Under the pieces are notes generated by a model, which saw only the letters and a program-made list of their open reading frames with translations, did no database searches and was not told the DNA's origin. This document shows, piece after piece, positions 22,985-31,104 of a stretch of DNA of 64,000 bases; the first letter of the stretch is position 1, and each line of letters starts with the position of its first letter. Source of the stretch: JAAFIW01 sp031414805 (GTDB lineage Bacteria; Pseudomonadota; Gammaproteobacteria; Burkholderiales; Burkholderiaceae_C); NCBI GenBank assembly GCA_031414805.1, contig JANOQJ010000027.1:1-64000 (forward strand), written 5' to 3'. A program made the translations under genes and the position numbers.

Positions 22985-25012
22985 TTACCCACACCCATAA
23001 ACAAACTCATCCCGTCCCAACAAATACCAAACCCCCGCCAGATTGATCGCATACACCCGAAAGTACGGGTCCTGCCTTTGCGGGGTGTAGATGCTGTCGT
23101 GGGGTTGGCCGGTGCCTTCCCAGACCACCAGGTCGGCGATGCCGTCGGCGTCCAGATCAATGCTCAGTTGTTCGGCTGCGGTGAAACCGGTTTCGGGTTC
23201 TGAGAGGGGAGTGACCGGGGTGGATTTGACGGTGGCGTTGGCGCTCAGGCTGGCTGCGGGGTTGCGCAGGAACAGGCGCAGCAGGGTGGGGTTGGCGCTG
23301 CGGATGTCTTGGGGGGTGTAGTTCACGTTGGGGTTGAGCAGGTCGACGCCGGCGTCGCCGTAGCGAAAGCCTAGCTGGCAGCCGCCAAAGGCGTCTTTGT
23401 CGTCGAGTACCACGCTGTTCAGGCCGCTCACACCGGCGACCACCTGGCCGTCGCGGGCAATCGACAGGCGCACCACGGGCGAGGCTAGCTGCACCACGGC
23501 GCGGCCGATGTCCCAGCTGCCGGCTATCTGGCTGACGCCGTTGCGGCTGTTGGAGACCCAACGGGGGCCGGGCTGGGTTTCCAGGGTGTAGGCCAAACCC
23601 CATTTGGCGCTGAGCTCGGGCACGGTGGCCGACGGGGGAGCGATGTCGGCCCAGTTTTTGAAGAACGAGGGGGCGGCGGGGGGGGGCTCAATTTTGTCGA
23701 GCACCGAGGCCAGGCCTGCCACCCGCGCGCTGAGCGGGGAGGGTGCTGGTGTCGTCGGTGTGACAGCTTCTGCGCTTTTGGCGGGTGGGCGGCGTGTTGG
23801 CGCTGTACCGTTCAGCCCCGCCAGTTTGGCCTCAAACGCGGTCTGGCCGGGTTGCAGGTATTGCCAGGGCTGGTCGCGGCGGGCTTGCAGTTTGCTGGTT
23901 TTGCGGGCTTGTGCAATGTCGGGCTCGGCAGCGGCAAAAGCTTTTTGCAGGTCGCGCCAGGCGAGCAGCGGTGCAGGCGGTGTGGTGCCGACCACGCCTT
24001 GTGCCAAGCGGGCCTTCATGGCCTCGAATTCGCGTACCTTGGGGCGCTGCAGGATGGGTTCGGGTTTGGCGACAAACTCGACGGGACGGGCATCTTGCTC
24101 GGCGGCTTTTTGCTCGGACGACAGGCGGGTTTGCTCCAGGTATTTGCCATAGACAAACAAACGCATGGGCGTGGGGTCTTGCCAGAAGGCGCGCTCCAGT
24201 GGAGCACCCGCGCCGGGTTTGATGGCGATAGGTTCTGGGGCGGCCGTCGCTGGCGATTTCTCAGGTTCACGTGGATTTGCATCCCGCGTTTCCAGTCGCG
24301 CGTCCAGACGAGTTTCTAAATACTGGCAAGCGACAAAGCCGCGCAGTGCGCCCACACCCGCCACCACCTCGCAAAACACGCCGTCTGGCTGCGTGGCCAG
24401 CACTTGCACCGAGGTGTTTTGAGACAGGCGGGCAATCACGGCTGCGCTGGTGGAGGGTTGCGTGCGCAAATTGACACCCGACGCATTGAGCCAGCGACGC
24501 TCGGTGGTGGTGGCTGTGGGGCTTGTTCCCTTGGCGGGCTGGGGTTGCGGCTGCTCAAGAGCAGCCACTGCTGGGCGAGGAGCCGCCACTGTCGGCGGCG
24601 GGGCGACAGCGGGTGGCGCATTTGCGCCCGGGCTGGCGTCAGGTACCGCAGGCGTGCGTGCCTGGACGCTTGCCGGGGCATCGCCGGGCGACCTGCTGGC
24701 CAGATACTCGCAGGCCACAAAGCCGCGTTGCGCCGTGACTTGGGTTTGCACCGCGCAAAAAGCCGGGCTGCCCGCAGCGGGCGCAGGCGCGGGCTCGAGC
24801 AGGGTGACGGGGGTTCCACCGCGTAAACGCATGACCACGGGCGCGCTGGTGCTGGCTTGGGCACGCAGGTTGACGGCAGAGCCCGTGATCCAGCGGGTGG
24901 CGTCCGGCGTGGACTGGGCCCAGGCTGTAGCGGCGATCCCGACGAGGGCGGCGCCAGCGACTAAAAAAACACGAATGCGGACAAGGGTGCGAGCGCTGGT
25001 GCTAAGTGGCAT
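22985..25012 (-). CDS. Exported protein with two bacterial SH3-type domains
   Basis: A 675-residue protein with a signal peptide (AATAWA-QS). Two SH3b repeats are recognisable by shared phrasing, VNLRAQASTSAPVVMRLRGG (residues ~47-110) and VNLRTQPSTSAAVIARLSQN (~172-235), each ending in a RGFVACxYL segment. A ~240-residue hydrophilic, Ala/Pro-rich region follows, then a C-terminal ~170-residue domain with WDIGRAVVQL, FGGCQLGFRYG and LDADGIADLVVWEGTG. SH3b domains commonly bind peptidoglycan or cell-surface partners, so a periplasmic or envelope role is likely. I do not recognise the C-terminal domain. The DUF805 gene lies just upstream on the same strand. Confidence 0.8.
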   Translation of the reverse strand: MPLSTSARTLVRIRVFLVAGAALVGIAATAWAQSTPDATRWITGSAVNLRAQASTSAPVVMRLRGGTPVTLLEPAPAPAAGSPAFCAVQTQVTAQRGFVACEYLASRSPGDAPASVQARTPAVPDASPGANAPPAVAPPPTVAAPRPAVAALEQPQPQPAKGTSPTATTTERRWLNASGVNLRTQPSTSAAVIARLSQNTSVQVLATQPDGVFCEVVAGVGALRGFVACQYLETRLDARLETRDANPREPEKSPATAAPEPIAIKPGAGAPLERAFWQDPTPMRLFVYGKYLEQTRLSSEQKAAEQDARPVEFVAKPEPILQRPKVREFEAMKARLAQGVVGTTPPAPLLAWRDLQKAFAAAEPDIAQARKTSKLQARRDQPWQYLQPGQTAFEAKLAGLNGTAPTRRPPAKSAEAVTPTTPAPSPLSARVAGLASVLDKIEPPPAAPSFFKNWADIAPPSATVPELSAKWGLAYTLETQPGPRWVSNSRNGVSQIAGSWDIGRAVVQLASPVVRLSIARDGQVVAGVSGLNSVVLDDKDAFGGCQLGFRYGDAGVDLLNPNVNYTPQDIRSANPTLLRLFLRNPAASLSANATVKSTPVTPLSEPETGFTAAEQLSIDLDADGIADLVVWEGTGQPHDSIYTPQRQDPYFRVYAINLAGVWYLLGRDEFVYGCG

Positions 25013-25069
25013 GTCAAGAGTAGGGGAAAGCAGTCAAGCAGCGGCGATATTAAGCCGCTGCGGCCCACT

Positions 25070-25432
25070 TCACTGCTGGCCGGGCACCAAACTGGTTCCG
25101 CCAGATGACGGGGGCGCGCCGTGGTTGTTGCTGCCCGCGTCGCTGGGCTGCACGTGCCAGTAAATCATGATGGCCCAGCCGATCAGGGGAATGAGCCAGA
25201 TCAGTTGCAGCCAGCCGCTTTTGTTGATGTCGTGCAAGCGCCGGGCACCCACGGCCAGGGCGGGCAGCAGCAGGCCCAGCGCAAGCAGGCTGGCAATGTC
25301 GCCCAGGAAGCTCAGCACGATGCTGACCAGAAACTGGAACAGAAAAAACCACCAATATTCAGAGCGGGCTGCGCGGCCCGAAAAACCCACGTACTGGCTG
25401 AAGCACGATTTGACGGATTGCATAAAGTCCAT
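25070..25432 (-). CDS. DUF805 small membrane protein
   Basis: A 120-residue inner-membrane protein of the DUF805 family: SCFSQYVGFSGRAARSEYWW at the start, then three to four hydrophobic helices with ARRLHDINKSGWLQLIWLIP, the family signature. The cytoplasmic C-terminus is Gly/Ser-rich. A strong GAGGAG lies before the ATG. Function is unknown for the family. It precedes the SH3 protein gene by 57 bp on the same strand and may be co-transcribed. Confidence 0.88.
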   Translation of the reverse strand: MDFMQSVKSCFSQYVGFSGRAARSEYWWFFLFQFLVSIVLSFLGDIASLLALGLLLPALAVGARRLHDINKSGWLQLIWLIPLIGWAIMIYWHVQPSDAGSNNHGAPPSSGGTSLVPGQQ

Positions 25433-25580
25433 GGCGAAACTCCTCGTATTGACGATTATTTAACTGTGATGCCCTGGGCTGGATGCGTCGGGCGCGGCCA
25501 GTGTAGTCAATAACCCTAGCAAAAACAGGAAAAAGAACGTGCGCCAAACGCCAACCGGGTTGCGACCGGTTTTGCAAGCG

Positions 25581-27254
25581 TCAGGAAGCGGTTCTCAAGC
25601 GCTGTAACAGGCCAGCCGTTGACGCATCGAGATCCGCCACGTTACCCAGGTTGGCCGGGGATTCCAGGTGTGTCTGCAGGTTTTTCGCCAGCACCTTCCC
25701 CAGCTCCACGCCCCACTGGTCAAAACTGTTGATGCCCCAGATGGCACCGCTGACAAACACGCGGTGCTCTTGCAGGGCGATCAGGGCACCCAGGCTTTGC
25801 GGCGACAACTCGTCTAACAGCAGCATCGTGCTGGGGCGGTTGCCCGGGAAGTGTTTGTGGCCACTGGCATCGCTTTTGCCCAGCATCAGGGCCTGGGCTT
25901 GGGCCAGGGCGTTGGCACACAGTTGCGTGTGTTGATGCTCTGCATTTGATAGCTGCTTGAGCAGATTCTGATTGGGCTGAGCGGCTAAAACGATCTCAAC
26001 TGGCACGACATCGGTGCCCTGGTGCAGCATTTGAAAGTAAGCATGCTGGCCATTGGTGCCCGGCTCGCCCCAGAGCACCGGCGCGGTGGCGTAGGGCAGG
26101 GCGCGGCCCTGCACATCCACCCGCTTGCCATTGCTTTCCATTTCCAGCTGTTGCAGGTAAGCGGGCAGGCGTGACAGCAGGCTGTGGTACGGGGCGATGC
26201 TGCGGCTGGTGAAGCCGTGGAAGTTGCGGTACCAGATGTCGATGAGCGCGAGACGCACAGGCAGGTTGTGGGCCAGCGGGGCGTTTTGGAAGTGCTGGTC
26301 CATTTCGTGGGCACCGGCCAGCAGGGCTTTGAAATGGTCTGGCCCGATGGCGATGGCAATGGGCAAACCGATGGCCGACCACAGCGAATAGCGGCCACCC
26401 ACCCAGTCCCAAAAGCCAAAGCAGGTGGTGATGCCGAACGCTTGGGCGGCGGCCACGTTGGTGGTGAGGGCGGCGAAGTGTTGCTCGATGTGGGTGCCGC
26501 CGTTCGCAATGAACCAGGCGCGTGCCGATTGCGCGTTGGCCATGGTTTCGGCGGTGGTGAAGGTTTTGGAGGCGATGAGAAACAGCGTGTTGGCAGCTTG
26601 CAGCGGACGCAGCGTACGAGCCAGTTCGTGCGGGTCGACGTTGGAGACGAAGTGAAAGCGCTGTCCGCCGTCGATGTAAGCATCCAGCGCGCGTACCGCC
26701 ATTTGCGGGCCCAGGTCAGAGCCGCCAATGCCAATGGTCACCACGTCGGTGATGACAGGGTTGCTGCGCACGCTCTGGGCGTAGGCCAGCATGCCGTCCA
26801 GCGTGTGGTGGACTTGTTCCAGTGCTGCCGTTAAACCTTGATTTACTCCTATTTTGATAGCTGCTTGAGCAGTATCTACTAGGGCGGGAGACTGATTTGA
26901 CGTATTTTTTGGCTGCCTGAGCAGCCAGTGCATCACGGCGCGCTGCTCGGTGCTGTTGATCGGTTCGCCCGCAAACATGGCGTCGCGCAAGCTTTCCACG
27001 CCGCATTGAACGGCCAGGTCCAGTAGCAAAGCCTCGGTGGGCGCGTCGATCAGGTTCTTGGACAGGTCGGCAAACACATGCGGGGCTTGCTGGCTGAAGT
27101 GCTCGGCGCGGGCAGGGTCTTGGGCAAATGCGCTGCGCAGGTCGAACGTGCGGCCTGTGGTTTCGAACTGTGTGGTCAGCGCGGCCCACGCTGGCGTGGC
27201 GTCGCAGCGGGGGCGCGTGGCCCAAGGCATAGCGGGTGTCGGGGCGGTGCTCAT
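25581..27254 (-). CDS. pgi: Glucose-6-phosphate isomerase
   Basis: A 557-residue cytoplasmic enzyme interconverting glucose-6-phosphate and fructose-6-phosphate. Signatures: TIGIGGSDLGPQMAVRAL, VGGRYSLWSAIGLP (PGI signature 1), GEPGTNGQHAYFQMLHQG with the catalytic Glu, and GINSFDQWGVELGK (signature 2). Its start overlaps the tal stop by 4 bp (ATGA), so the two are translationally coupled. Two dispersed repeats lie inside the gene, at 25939-25980 (encoding about QNLLKQLSNAEH) and 26845-26898 (encoding about ALVDTAQAAIKIGVNQ); both keep the frame and neither touches a signature. The block with tal, zwf and hexR indicates hexose-phosphate metabolism. Confidence 0.96.
   Translation of the reverse strand: MSTAPTPAMPWATRPRCDATPAWAALTTQFETTGRTFDLRSAFAQDPARAEHFSQQAPHVFADLSKNLIDAPTEALLLDLAVQCGVESLRDAMFAGEPINSTEQRAVMHWLLRQPKNTSNQSPALVDTAQAAIKIGVNQGLTAALEQVHHTLDGMLAYAQSVRSNPVITDVVTIGIGGSDLGPQMAVRALDAYIDGGQRFHFVSNVDPHELARTLRPLQAANTLFLIASKTFTTAETMANAQSARAWFIANGGTHIEQHFAALTTNVAAAQAFGITTCFGFWDWVGGRYSLWSAIGLPIAIAIGPDHFKALLAGAHEMDQHFQNAPLAHNLPVRLALIDIWYRNFHGFTSRSIAPYHSLLSRLPAYLQQLEMESNGKRVDVQGRALPYATAPVLWGEPGTNGQHAYFQMLHQGTDVVPVEIVLAAQPNQNLLKQLSNAEHQHTQLCANALAQAQALMLGKSDASGHKHFPGNRPSTMLLLDELSPQSLGALIALQEHRVFVSGAIWGINSFDQWGVELGKVLAKNLQTHLESPANLGNVADLDASTAGLLQRLRTAS
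25939..25980 (-). repeat. Dispersed AT-rich repeat, copy 7 (inside pgi)
   Basis: The minus-orientation core TGATAGCTGCTTGAGCAG is followed by ATTCTGATTGGGCTGA. In the pgi frame the core is read as Leu-Lys-Gln-Leu, avoiding the TGA frame. Confidence 0.82.
26845..26898 (-). repeat. Dispersed AT-rich repeat, copy 8 (inside pgi)
   Basis: The sequence runs CTATTTTGATAGCTGCTTGA then GCAGTATCTACTAGGGCGGG. Read on the minus strand it encodes VDTAQAAIKIGV within pgi. Confidence 0.9.
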
Positions 27255-28198
27255 GCGGCGCGCATCAAGGCTTCGAGCTTCACGGCGTCGGCCACGAAGG
27301 CGCGTATGCCTTCAGCCAGTTTCTCCGTGGCCATGGCGTCTTCGTTCAACGCAAAGCGAAAACCCGCTTCGTCGTAGTTCACGACCGGCAAGTCCAGCGC
27401 TTTCGCAGCGTGCGCATCCAGCGCGCGGGGCAGCGCGTCTTCTGTTGCGGCCAGTTGGGCGAGCAACTCGGGGCTGATGGTCAGCAGGTCACAGCCCGCC
27501 AGCGCCTGAATCTGCCCGATGTTGCGAAAGCTGGCACCCATCACCTCGGTGGCAATGCCAAACCGCTTGTAGTGGTTGTAGATCTGACGAACCGACAGCA
27601 CGCCCGGGTCACTGGCACCGGCCTTTTCCCCTTCGTTCCAGGTTTGACCGGCAGACTTTTTGTACCAGTCGTAAATGCGGCCCACAAAGGGTGAAATGAG
27701 TTGCACCTTGGCCTGTCCACACGCCACCGCCTGGCAAAACGAGAACAGCAAAGTCAGGTTGGTGTGAATGCCGCGCCGCTCCAATTTTTCAGCGGCTTGA
27801 ATGCCTTCCCAGGTGGCCGCCACCTTGATGAGCACGCGGTCGATGTGCACGCCCTCCGCCTGGTACAGCTCCACGATGCGCTCGCCCCGCGAGTACGTGG
27901 CTTCCATGTCAAAGCTCAGGCGCGCATCGACCTCGGTGGACACACGGCCCGGCACCGTTTGCAAGATTTCGCAGCCAAAGCGCACCAGCAAACGGTCCAC
28001 CTGCTCGTCCATGGTGCGGTCTTTGAAGCGGGCCACGGTTTGCGCCAGCAGGGGCGCGTAGTCGGGCTTTTGCACGGCTTTGAGGATGAGCGAGGGGTTG
28101 GTGGTGGCGTCTTGTGGCAGATAAGCCGCCAGCTGGTGAAAGTCGCCGGTGTCGGCTACCACGGTGGTGTATTGCTTGAGGGCTTCGAGTTGGTTCAT
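27251..28198 (-). CDS. tal: Transaldolase
   Basis: A 315-residue TalB-type transaldolase of the pentose phosphate pathway, transferring a dihydroxyacetone unit between sedoheptulose-7-phosphate and glyceraldehyde-3-phosphate. It begins NQLEALKQYTTVVADTGDF and DATTNPSLILKA (transaldolase signature 1), and the Schiff-base Lys lies in VLIKVAATWEG. Length equals the family. It is the first gene of the tal-pgi pair, divergent from zwf-hexR across a spacer holding a MITE-like inverted repeat and a palindrome near zwf. Confidence 0.95.
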   Translation of the reverse strand: MNQLEALKQYTTVVADTGDFHQLAAYLPQDATTNPSLILKAVQKPDYAPLLAQTVARFKDRTMDEQVDRLLVRFGCEILQTVPGRVSTEVDARLSFDMEATYSRGERIVELYQAEGVHIDRVLIKVAATWEGIQAAEKLERRGIHTNLTLLFSFCQAVACGQAKVQLISPFVGRIYDWYKKSAGQTWNEGEKAGASDPGVLSVRQIYNHYKRFGIATEVMGASFRNIGQIQALAGCDLLTISPELLAQLAATEDALPRALDAHAAKALDLPVVNYDEAGFRFALNEDAMATEKLAEGIRAFVADAVKLEALMRAA

Positions 28199-28240
28199 GG
28201 TGTTGAGTGGCGGTGACGGTTGGGGATTTTTGAAAGCAAT

Positions 28241-28379
28241 TTTTGAACGCAGAGGACGCGAAGATTACGCAGAGGACGCAAAAGAATTCAATTGAAAAAT
28301 CAAGACTTTAATTTTGCTTTTCTGACCCTTCTGCGTCCTCTGCGAAACCTTTGCGTCCTCTGCGTTCAAGAAATTTTTT
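28241..28379. repeat. MITE-like inverted-repeat element, copy 1 (GAACGCAGAGGACGC family)
   Basis: Terminal inverted repeats of ~50 bp (left TTGAACGCAGAGGACGCGAA, right end the reverse complement of TTGAACGCAGAGGACGCAAA) flank a short AT-rich centre. A second copy is at 34891-35007. It occupies the tal/zwf divergent spacer. There is no transposase gene inside, consistent with a non-autonomous element. Confidence 0.85.
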
Positions 28380-28409
28380 CCGGCGCATTGAAATTGTCGC
28401 TGAAACAAA

Positions 28410-28438
28410 GTTACATTGAAAGTACTTTGTCATGTAAC
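28410..28438. promoter_or_regulatory. Candidate operator upstream of zwf
   Basis: GTTACAT (28410) and ATGTAAC (28432) form an inverted repeat around an inner palindrome AAAGTACTTT, ending 13 bp before the zwf GTG start. HexR, encoded next to zwf, is a candidate binder, but the arms do not match its usual TGTARTNNNAYTACA order. Confidence 0.45.
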
Positions 28439-28451
28439 CCAAAGGATGGCT

Positions 28452-29906
28452 GTGAGTTTTGATCTTGTTTTGTTTGGCGGCACTGGCGATCTGGTGTGGC
28501 GCAAGTTGATGCCCGCGTTGTTTCAAGCCTACCGCCACGGCACCTTGCCCGCCGGTGGTCGCATCATCGGTGTGGCGCGTGACGACCTGGATGATGCGGC
28601 GTTTCGCACCTTGATCGAGGGTCGGCTCGCGCAGGTGGAACTGGCCAAGCGCCCGACGGCAGACGAGTTTGCGGGCTTTGCGCAGTTGCTGCATTACCTG
28701 CGGGTAGACCTGTCCAAGCCGGCTGACTATGCGGCGCTGGCCAGCGTGCTGAACGCCCGGACGGTCGACGCACGTGTGCTCTACCTGGCCACTGCGCCGG
28801 GCCTGTTCACCACGGCCTGCGAGCAACTGGTGGCTTGCGGGCTGAACCAGGCGAATACGCGCATCGTGCTGGAAAAACCGCTGGGGCATGACCTGGCCAG
28901 CAACCGCGCCATCAACGAGGCGGTACGCAAAGGTTTTGCTGAAAAACAGATTTTCCGCATCGACCATTACCTGGGTAAACCGTCGGTACAAAACCTGTTT
29001 GCCATGCGTTTCGGCAACGCCTTGTTCGAGCCGTTGTGGCGGCGCGAAACCATTGCCAACATTCAAATCACCATTGCCGAAGACCTCGGTGTAGAAAAGC
29101 GCGGCAGCTTTTACGACCAGACCGGCGCGCTGCGCGACATGGTGCAAAACCACGCCCTGCAACTGCTGTGCGCGGTGGCCATGGAGCCGCCCATCAACGC
29201 ACATGCAGACGCCATTCGCGATGAAAAACTCAAGGTACTGCGGTCATTGACGCCCTGGACCGCGCAAACGCTGGCGCAGCATGTGGTGCGCGGGCAATAC
29301 GCCGCGTCCAGTAACGGGAGCGACATGCTGGCGTACCGCGACGAGCCCGGTGTGGATGCCCACAGCACCACCGAAACCTTTGTGGCCCTGCGCACCGAAA
29401 TTGCCAACTGGCGCTGGGCTGGCGTGCCGTTTTACATCCGCACCGGCAAGCGCCTGGCGGGGCGCGACGCCCATATTGCAGTGAACTTCCGGCCCACGCC
29501 GCACGCGATTTTCAAATCGCCGCTGGGATCGGCGAACCGGCTGGTGATCCATTTGCAACCCAAAGACGGGCTGGCGCTGCACCTGTTTGCGCAGGGGCAG
29601 GACAAGCGAGGCGTTGGGCAATCGCTAGCACCGGTGCAACTCGACCTGGACTTTGACAAGCGTTTTGGCAGTGAAAGAGTGGGTGCCTACGAGCGCTTGC
29701 TGCTGGACGTGATTGATGGCCGCCTGAACCTGTTTGTGCGCAGCGACGAACAAGAGGAGGCTTGGCGCTGGGTGGAGCCGGTCATGCGTCACTGGAAAGA
29801 CAATGGCGACGAAGGCCTCAAACCCTACGCCGCTGGCACCTGGGGGCCGAGTGCTGCCAGCGCGATGATTGCGCGGGACGGGCACAGCTGGTCGGAGGAG
29901 CTGTGA
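28452..29906 (+). CDS. zwf: Glucose-6-phosphate 1-dehydrogenase
   Basis: A 484-residue enzyme oxidising glucose-6-phosphate to 6-phosphogluconolactone with NADP+. The N-terminal nucleotide-binding motif is LVLFGGTGDLVWRKL; the active-site signature is RIDHYLGKPSVQNL; GALRDMVQNHALQLL follows. I choose GTG at 28452 because AAAGGA sits 5 nt upstream and gives the start MSFDLVLFGGTGDL common to relatives; ATGs at 28416 and 28446 lack this spacing. It overlaps hexR by 4 bp (GTGA) and is divergent from tal-pgi. The set points to Entner-Doudoroff/pentose phosphate flux under HexR control. Confidence 0.95.
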   Translation: MSFDLVLFGGTGDLVWRKLMPALFQAYRHGTLPAGGRIIGVARDDLDDAAFRTLIEGRLAQVELAKRPTADEFAGFAQLLHYLRVDLSKPADYAALASVLNARTVDARVLYLATAPGLFTTACEQLVACGLNQANTRIVLEKPLGHDLASNRAINEAVRKGFAEKQIFRIDHYLGKPSVQNLFAMRFGNALFEPLWRRETIANIQITIAEDLGVEKRGSFYDQTGALRDMVQNHALQLLCAVAMEPPINAHADAIRDEKLKVLRSLTPWTAQTLAQHVVRGQYAASSNGSDMLAYRDEPGVDAHSTTETFVALRTEIANWRWAGVPFYIRTGKRLAGRDAHIAVNFRPTPHAIFKSPLGSANRLVIHLQPKDGLALHLFAQGQDKRGVGQSLAPVQLDLDFDKRFGSERVGAYERLLLDVIDGRLNLFVRSDEQEEAWRWVEPVMRHWKDNGDEGLKPYAAGTWGPSAASAMIARDGHSWSEEL

Positions 29907-30814
29907 AATCGGGTGCCGATTTCACTGAAAACACCATGCTCGACCGAATTGCCGCCTCCATCCATTCCCTGGCCCCCGCCGAGCAACGCGTGGGCCGCCT
30001 GGTATTGGCTGACCCGCGCTGGTTTGCCAACCAGCCCATCAGCGCTTTGTCAGATCGCGCCCATGTGAGCAAACCCACCGTGGTGCGCTTTTGCCGCAGC
30101 GTGGGCTATGACGGACTGACTGATTTCAAGCTGAAGCTGGCCGGCAGCGTGAGTGAGGGGGTGCCCTTCATTCACCGCAGTGTGGACGCAGATGACAAGA
30201 CCAGCGACGTGCTCGTCAAGGTGATTGACAACACCGTGGCCGCGTTTTTGAAATACCGCAACGATGCCAGCGCCAGCGCACTGGACAAAGCCGCCAACGC
30301 GCTGGCGGTCACCCACAGCACGGGCGGGCGCATCGAGTTTTATGGCGTGGGCAACTCGGGCATCGTGGCGCAGGATGCGCAGCACAAGTTTTTCCGTCTG
30401 GGCCTGAACACCATTGCCTACAGCGACGGCCACATGCAGGTCATGAGCGCCACCTTGCTCAAACCCGGCGACTGCGTGGTGGTGATCTCCAACTCCGGCC
30501 GCACGCGCGACCTGATGGACGCAGCTGACATTGCGCGCAAAAACGGCGCGACCACCATCGTCATCACGGCTACTGGTTCGCCACTGGCCAAGTTGTCTAG
30601 CCAAACCTACGCTATGTCCAATGACAACCCCTGCATTCACCTGGCCGCCGACCACCCCGAGGGCTACGACCGCTATAGCCCCATGGTCTCGCGCCTGCTG
30701 CACCTGCTCATCATCGATGTGCTGGCCACCACCGTGGCTCTGCGCATCGGCGCGCCGCTGCAGGCGGGTTTGAAGGAAATGAAGAACAACCTGCGGGCCA
30801 AGCGGTATGCGTGA
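29903..30814 (+). CDS. hexR: HexR-type transcriptional regulator (RpiR/MurR family, HTH + SIS)
   Basis: A ~303-residue regulator with an N-terminal RpiR helix-turn-helix (ISALSDRAHVSKPTVVRFCR then SVGYDGLTDFKLKLAG) and a C-terminal SIS sugar-phosphate domain (EFYGVGNSGIVAQDAQHKF, VVVISNSGRTRDL). HexR proteins repress zwf, edd, eda and related genes and are released by KDPG. The GTG at 29903 overlaps the zwf stop (GTGA) and has GGAGGAG just before it; an ATG at 29936 is an alternative giving the more usual MLDRI start. Adjacency to zwf supports the HexR call over other RpiR members. Confidence 0.9.
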   Translation: MKSGADFTENTMLDRIAASIHSLAPAEQRVGRLVLADPRWFANQPISALSDRAHVSKPTVVRFCRSVGYDGLTDFKLKLAGSVSEGVPFIHRSVDADDKTSDVLVKVIDNTVAAFLKYRNDASASALDKAANALAVTHSTGGRIEFYGVGNSGIVAQDAQHKFFRLGLNTIAYSDGHMQVMSATLLKPGDCVVVISNSGRTRDLMDAADIARKNGATTIVITATGSPLAKLSSQTYAMSNDNPCIHLAADHPEGYDRYSPMVSRLLHLLIIDVLATTVALRIGAPLQAGLKEMKNNLRAKRYA

Positions 30815-30854
30815 AGTTAAAGCCATTTCGGCCTGATTGGGTATCTGCCTCAGA

Positions 30855-30950
30855 TGCCCTCACCCCAACCCTCTCCCACAAGTGGGAGAGGGAGCCAAGA
30901 CAGGATTTACTCCCTCTCCCGCTTGCGGGAGAGAGTTGGGGTGAGGGCAC
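30855..30950. repeat. Palindromic repeat pair (TGCCCTCACCCCAACCCTCTCCC type)
   Basis: The left arm TGCCCTCACCCCAACCCTCT and the right arm AGAGTTGGGGTGAGGGCA are inverted, each followed inward by a small hairpin (CTCCCACAAGTGGGAG and CTCCCGCTTGCGGGAG). It is a common intergenic repeat class in proteobacteria, located after hexR where it may act as a transcription end. Confidence 0.85.
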
Positions 30951-30993
30951 TCGCGGTCAAATTTCGCCGCTTGTCCCAGGTGTCAGATCGGAT

Positions 30994-31047
30994 TTTGGCC
31001 TCCAGCCCTTATGAATACTGCTCAAACAGCTATACATTCAATAGCAA
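30994..31047 (+). repeat. Dispersed AT-rich repeat, copy 9
   Basis: TTTTGGCCTCCAGCCCTTAT is followed by GAATACTGCTCAAACAGCTA and TACATTCAATAGCAAAAA. This is the fullest form of the repeat, including the GGCCTCCAGCCCTT head. Confidence 0.93.
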
Positions 31048-31082
31048 AAAGGGCGAGACGCTGATCAAACGTCTCGCCCTTT
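31046..31082 (-). terminator. Rho-independent terminator of the lipoprotein hydrolase gene
   Basis: The stem GGGCGAGACG / CGTCTCGCCC is followed by five U in the minus-strand reading. It lies 22 bp past the stop codon at 31105 and abuts a dispersed repeat. Confidence 0.9.
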
Positions 31083-31104
31083 CCTGGCATATCACCGGTT
31101 CAGT

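Noticed and set aside
28308..29204. Minus-strand 298-codon ORF ending in a MITE-like element
   Set aside because: Antisense to zwf; its end is a translation of the GAACGCAGAGG repeat.
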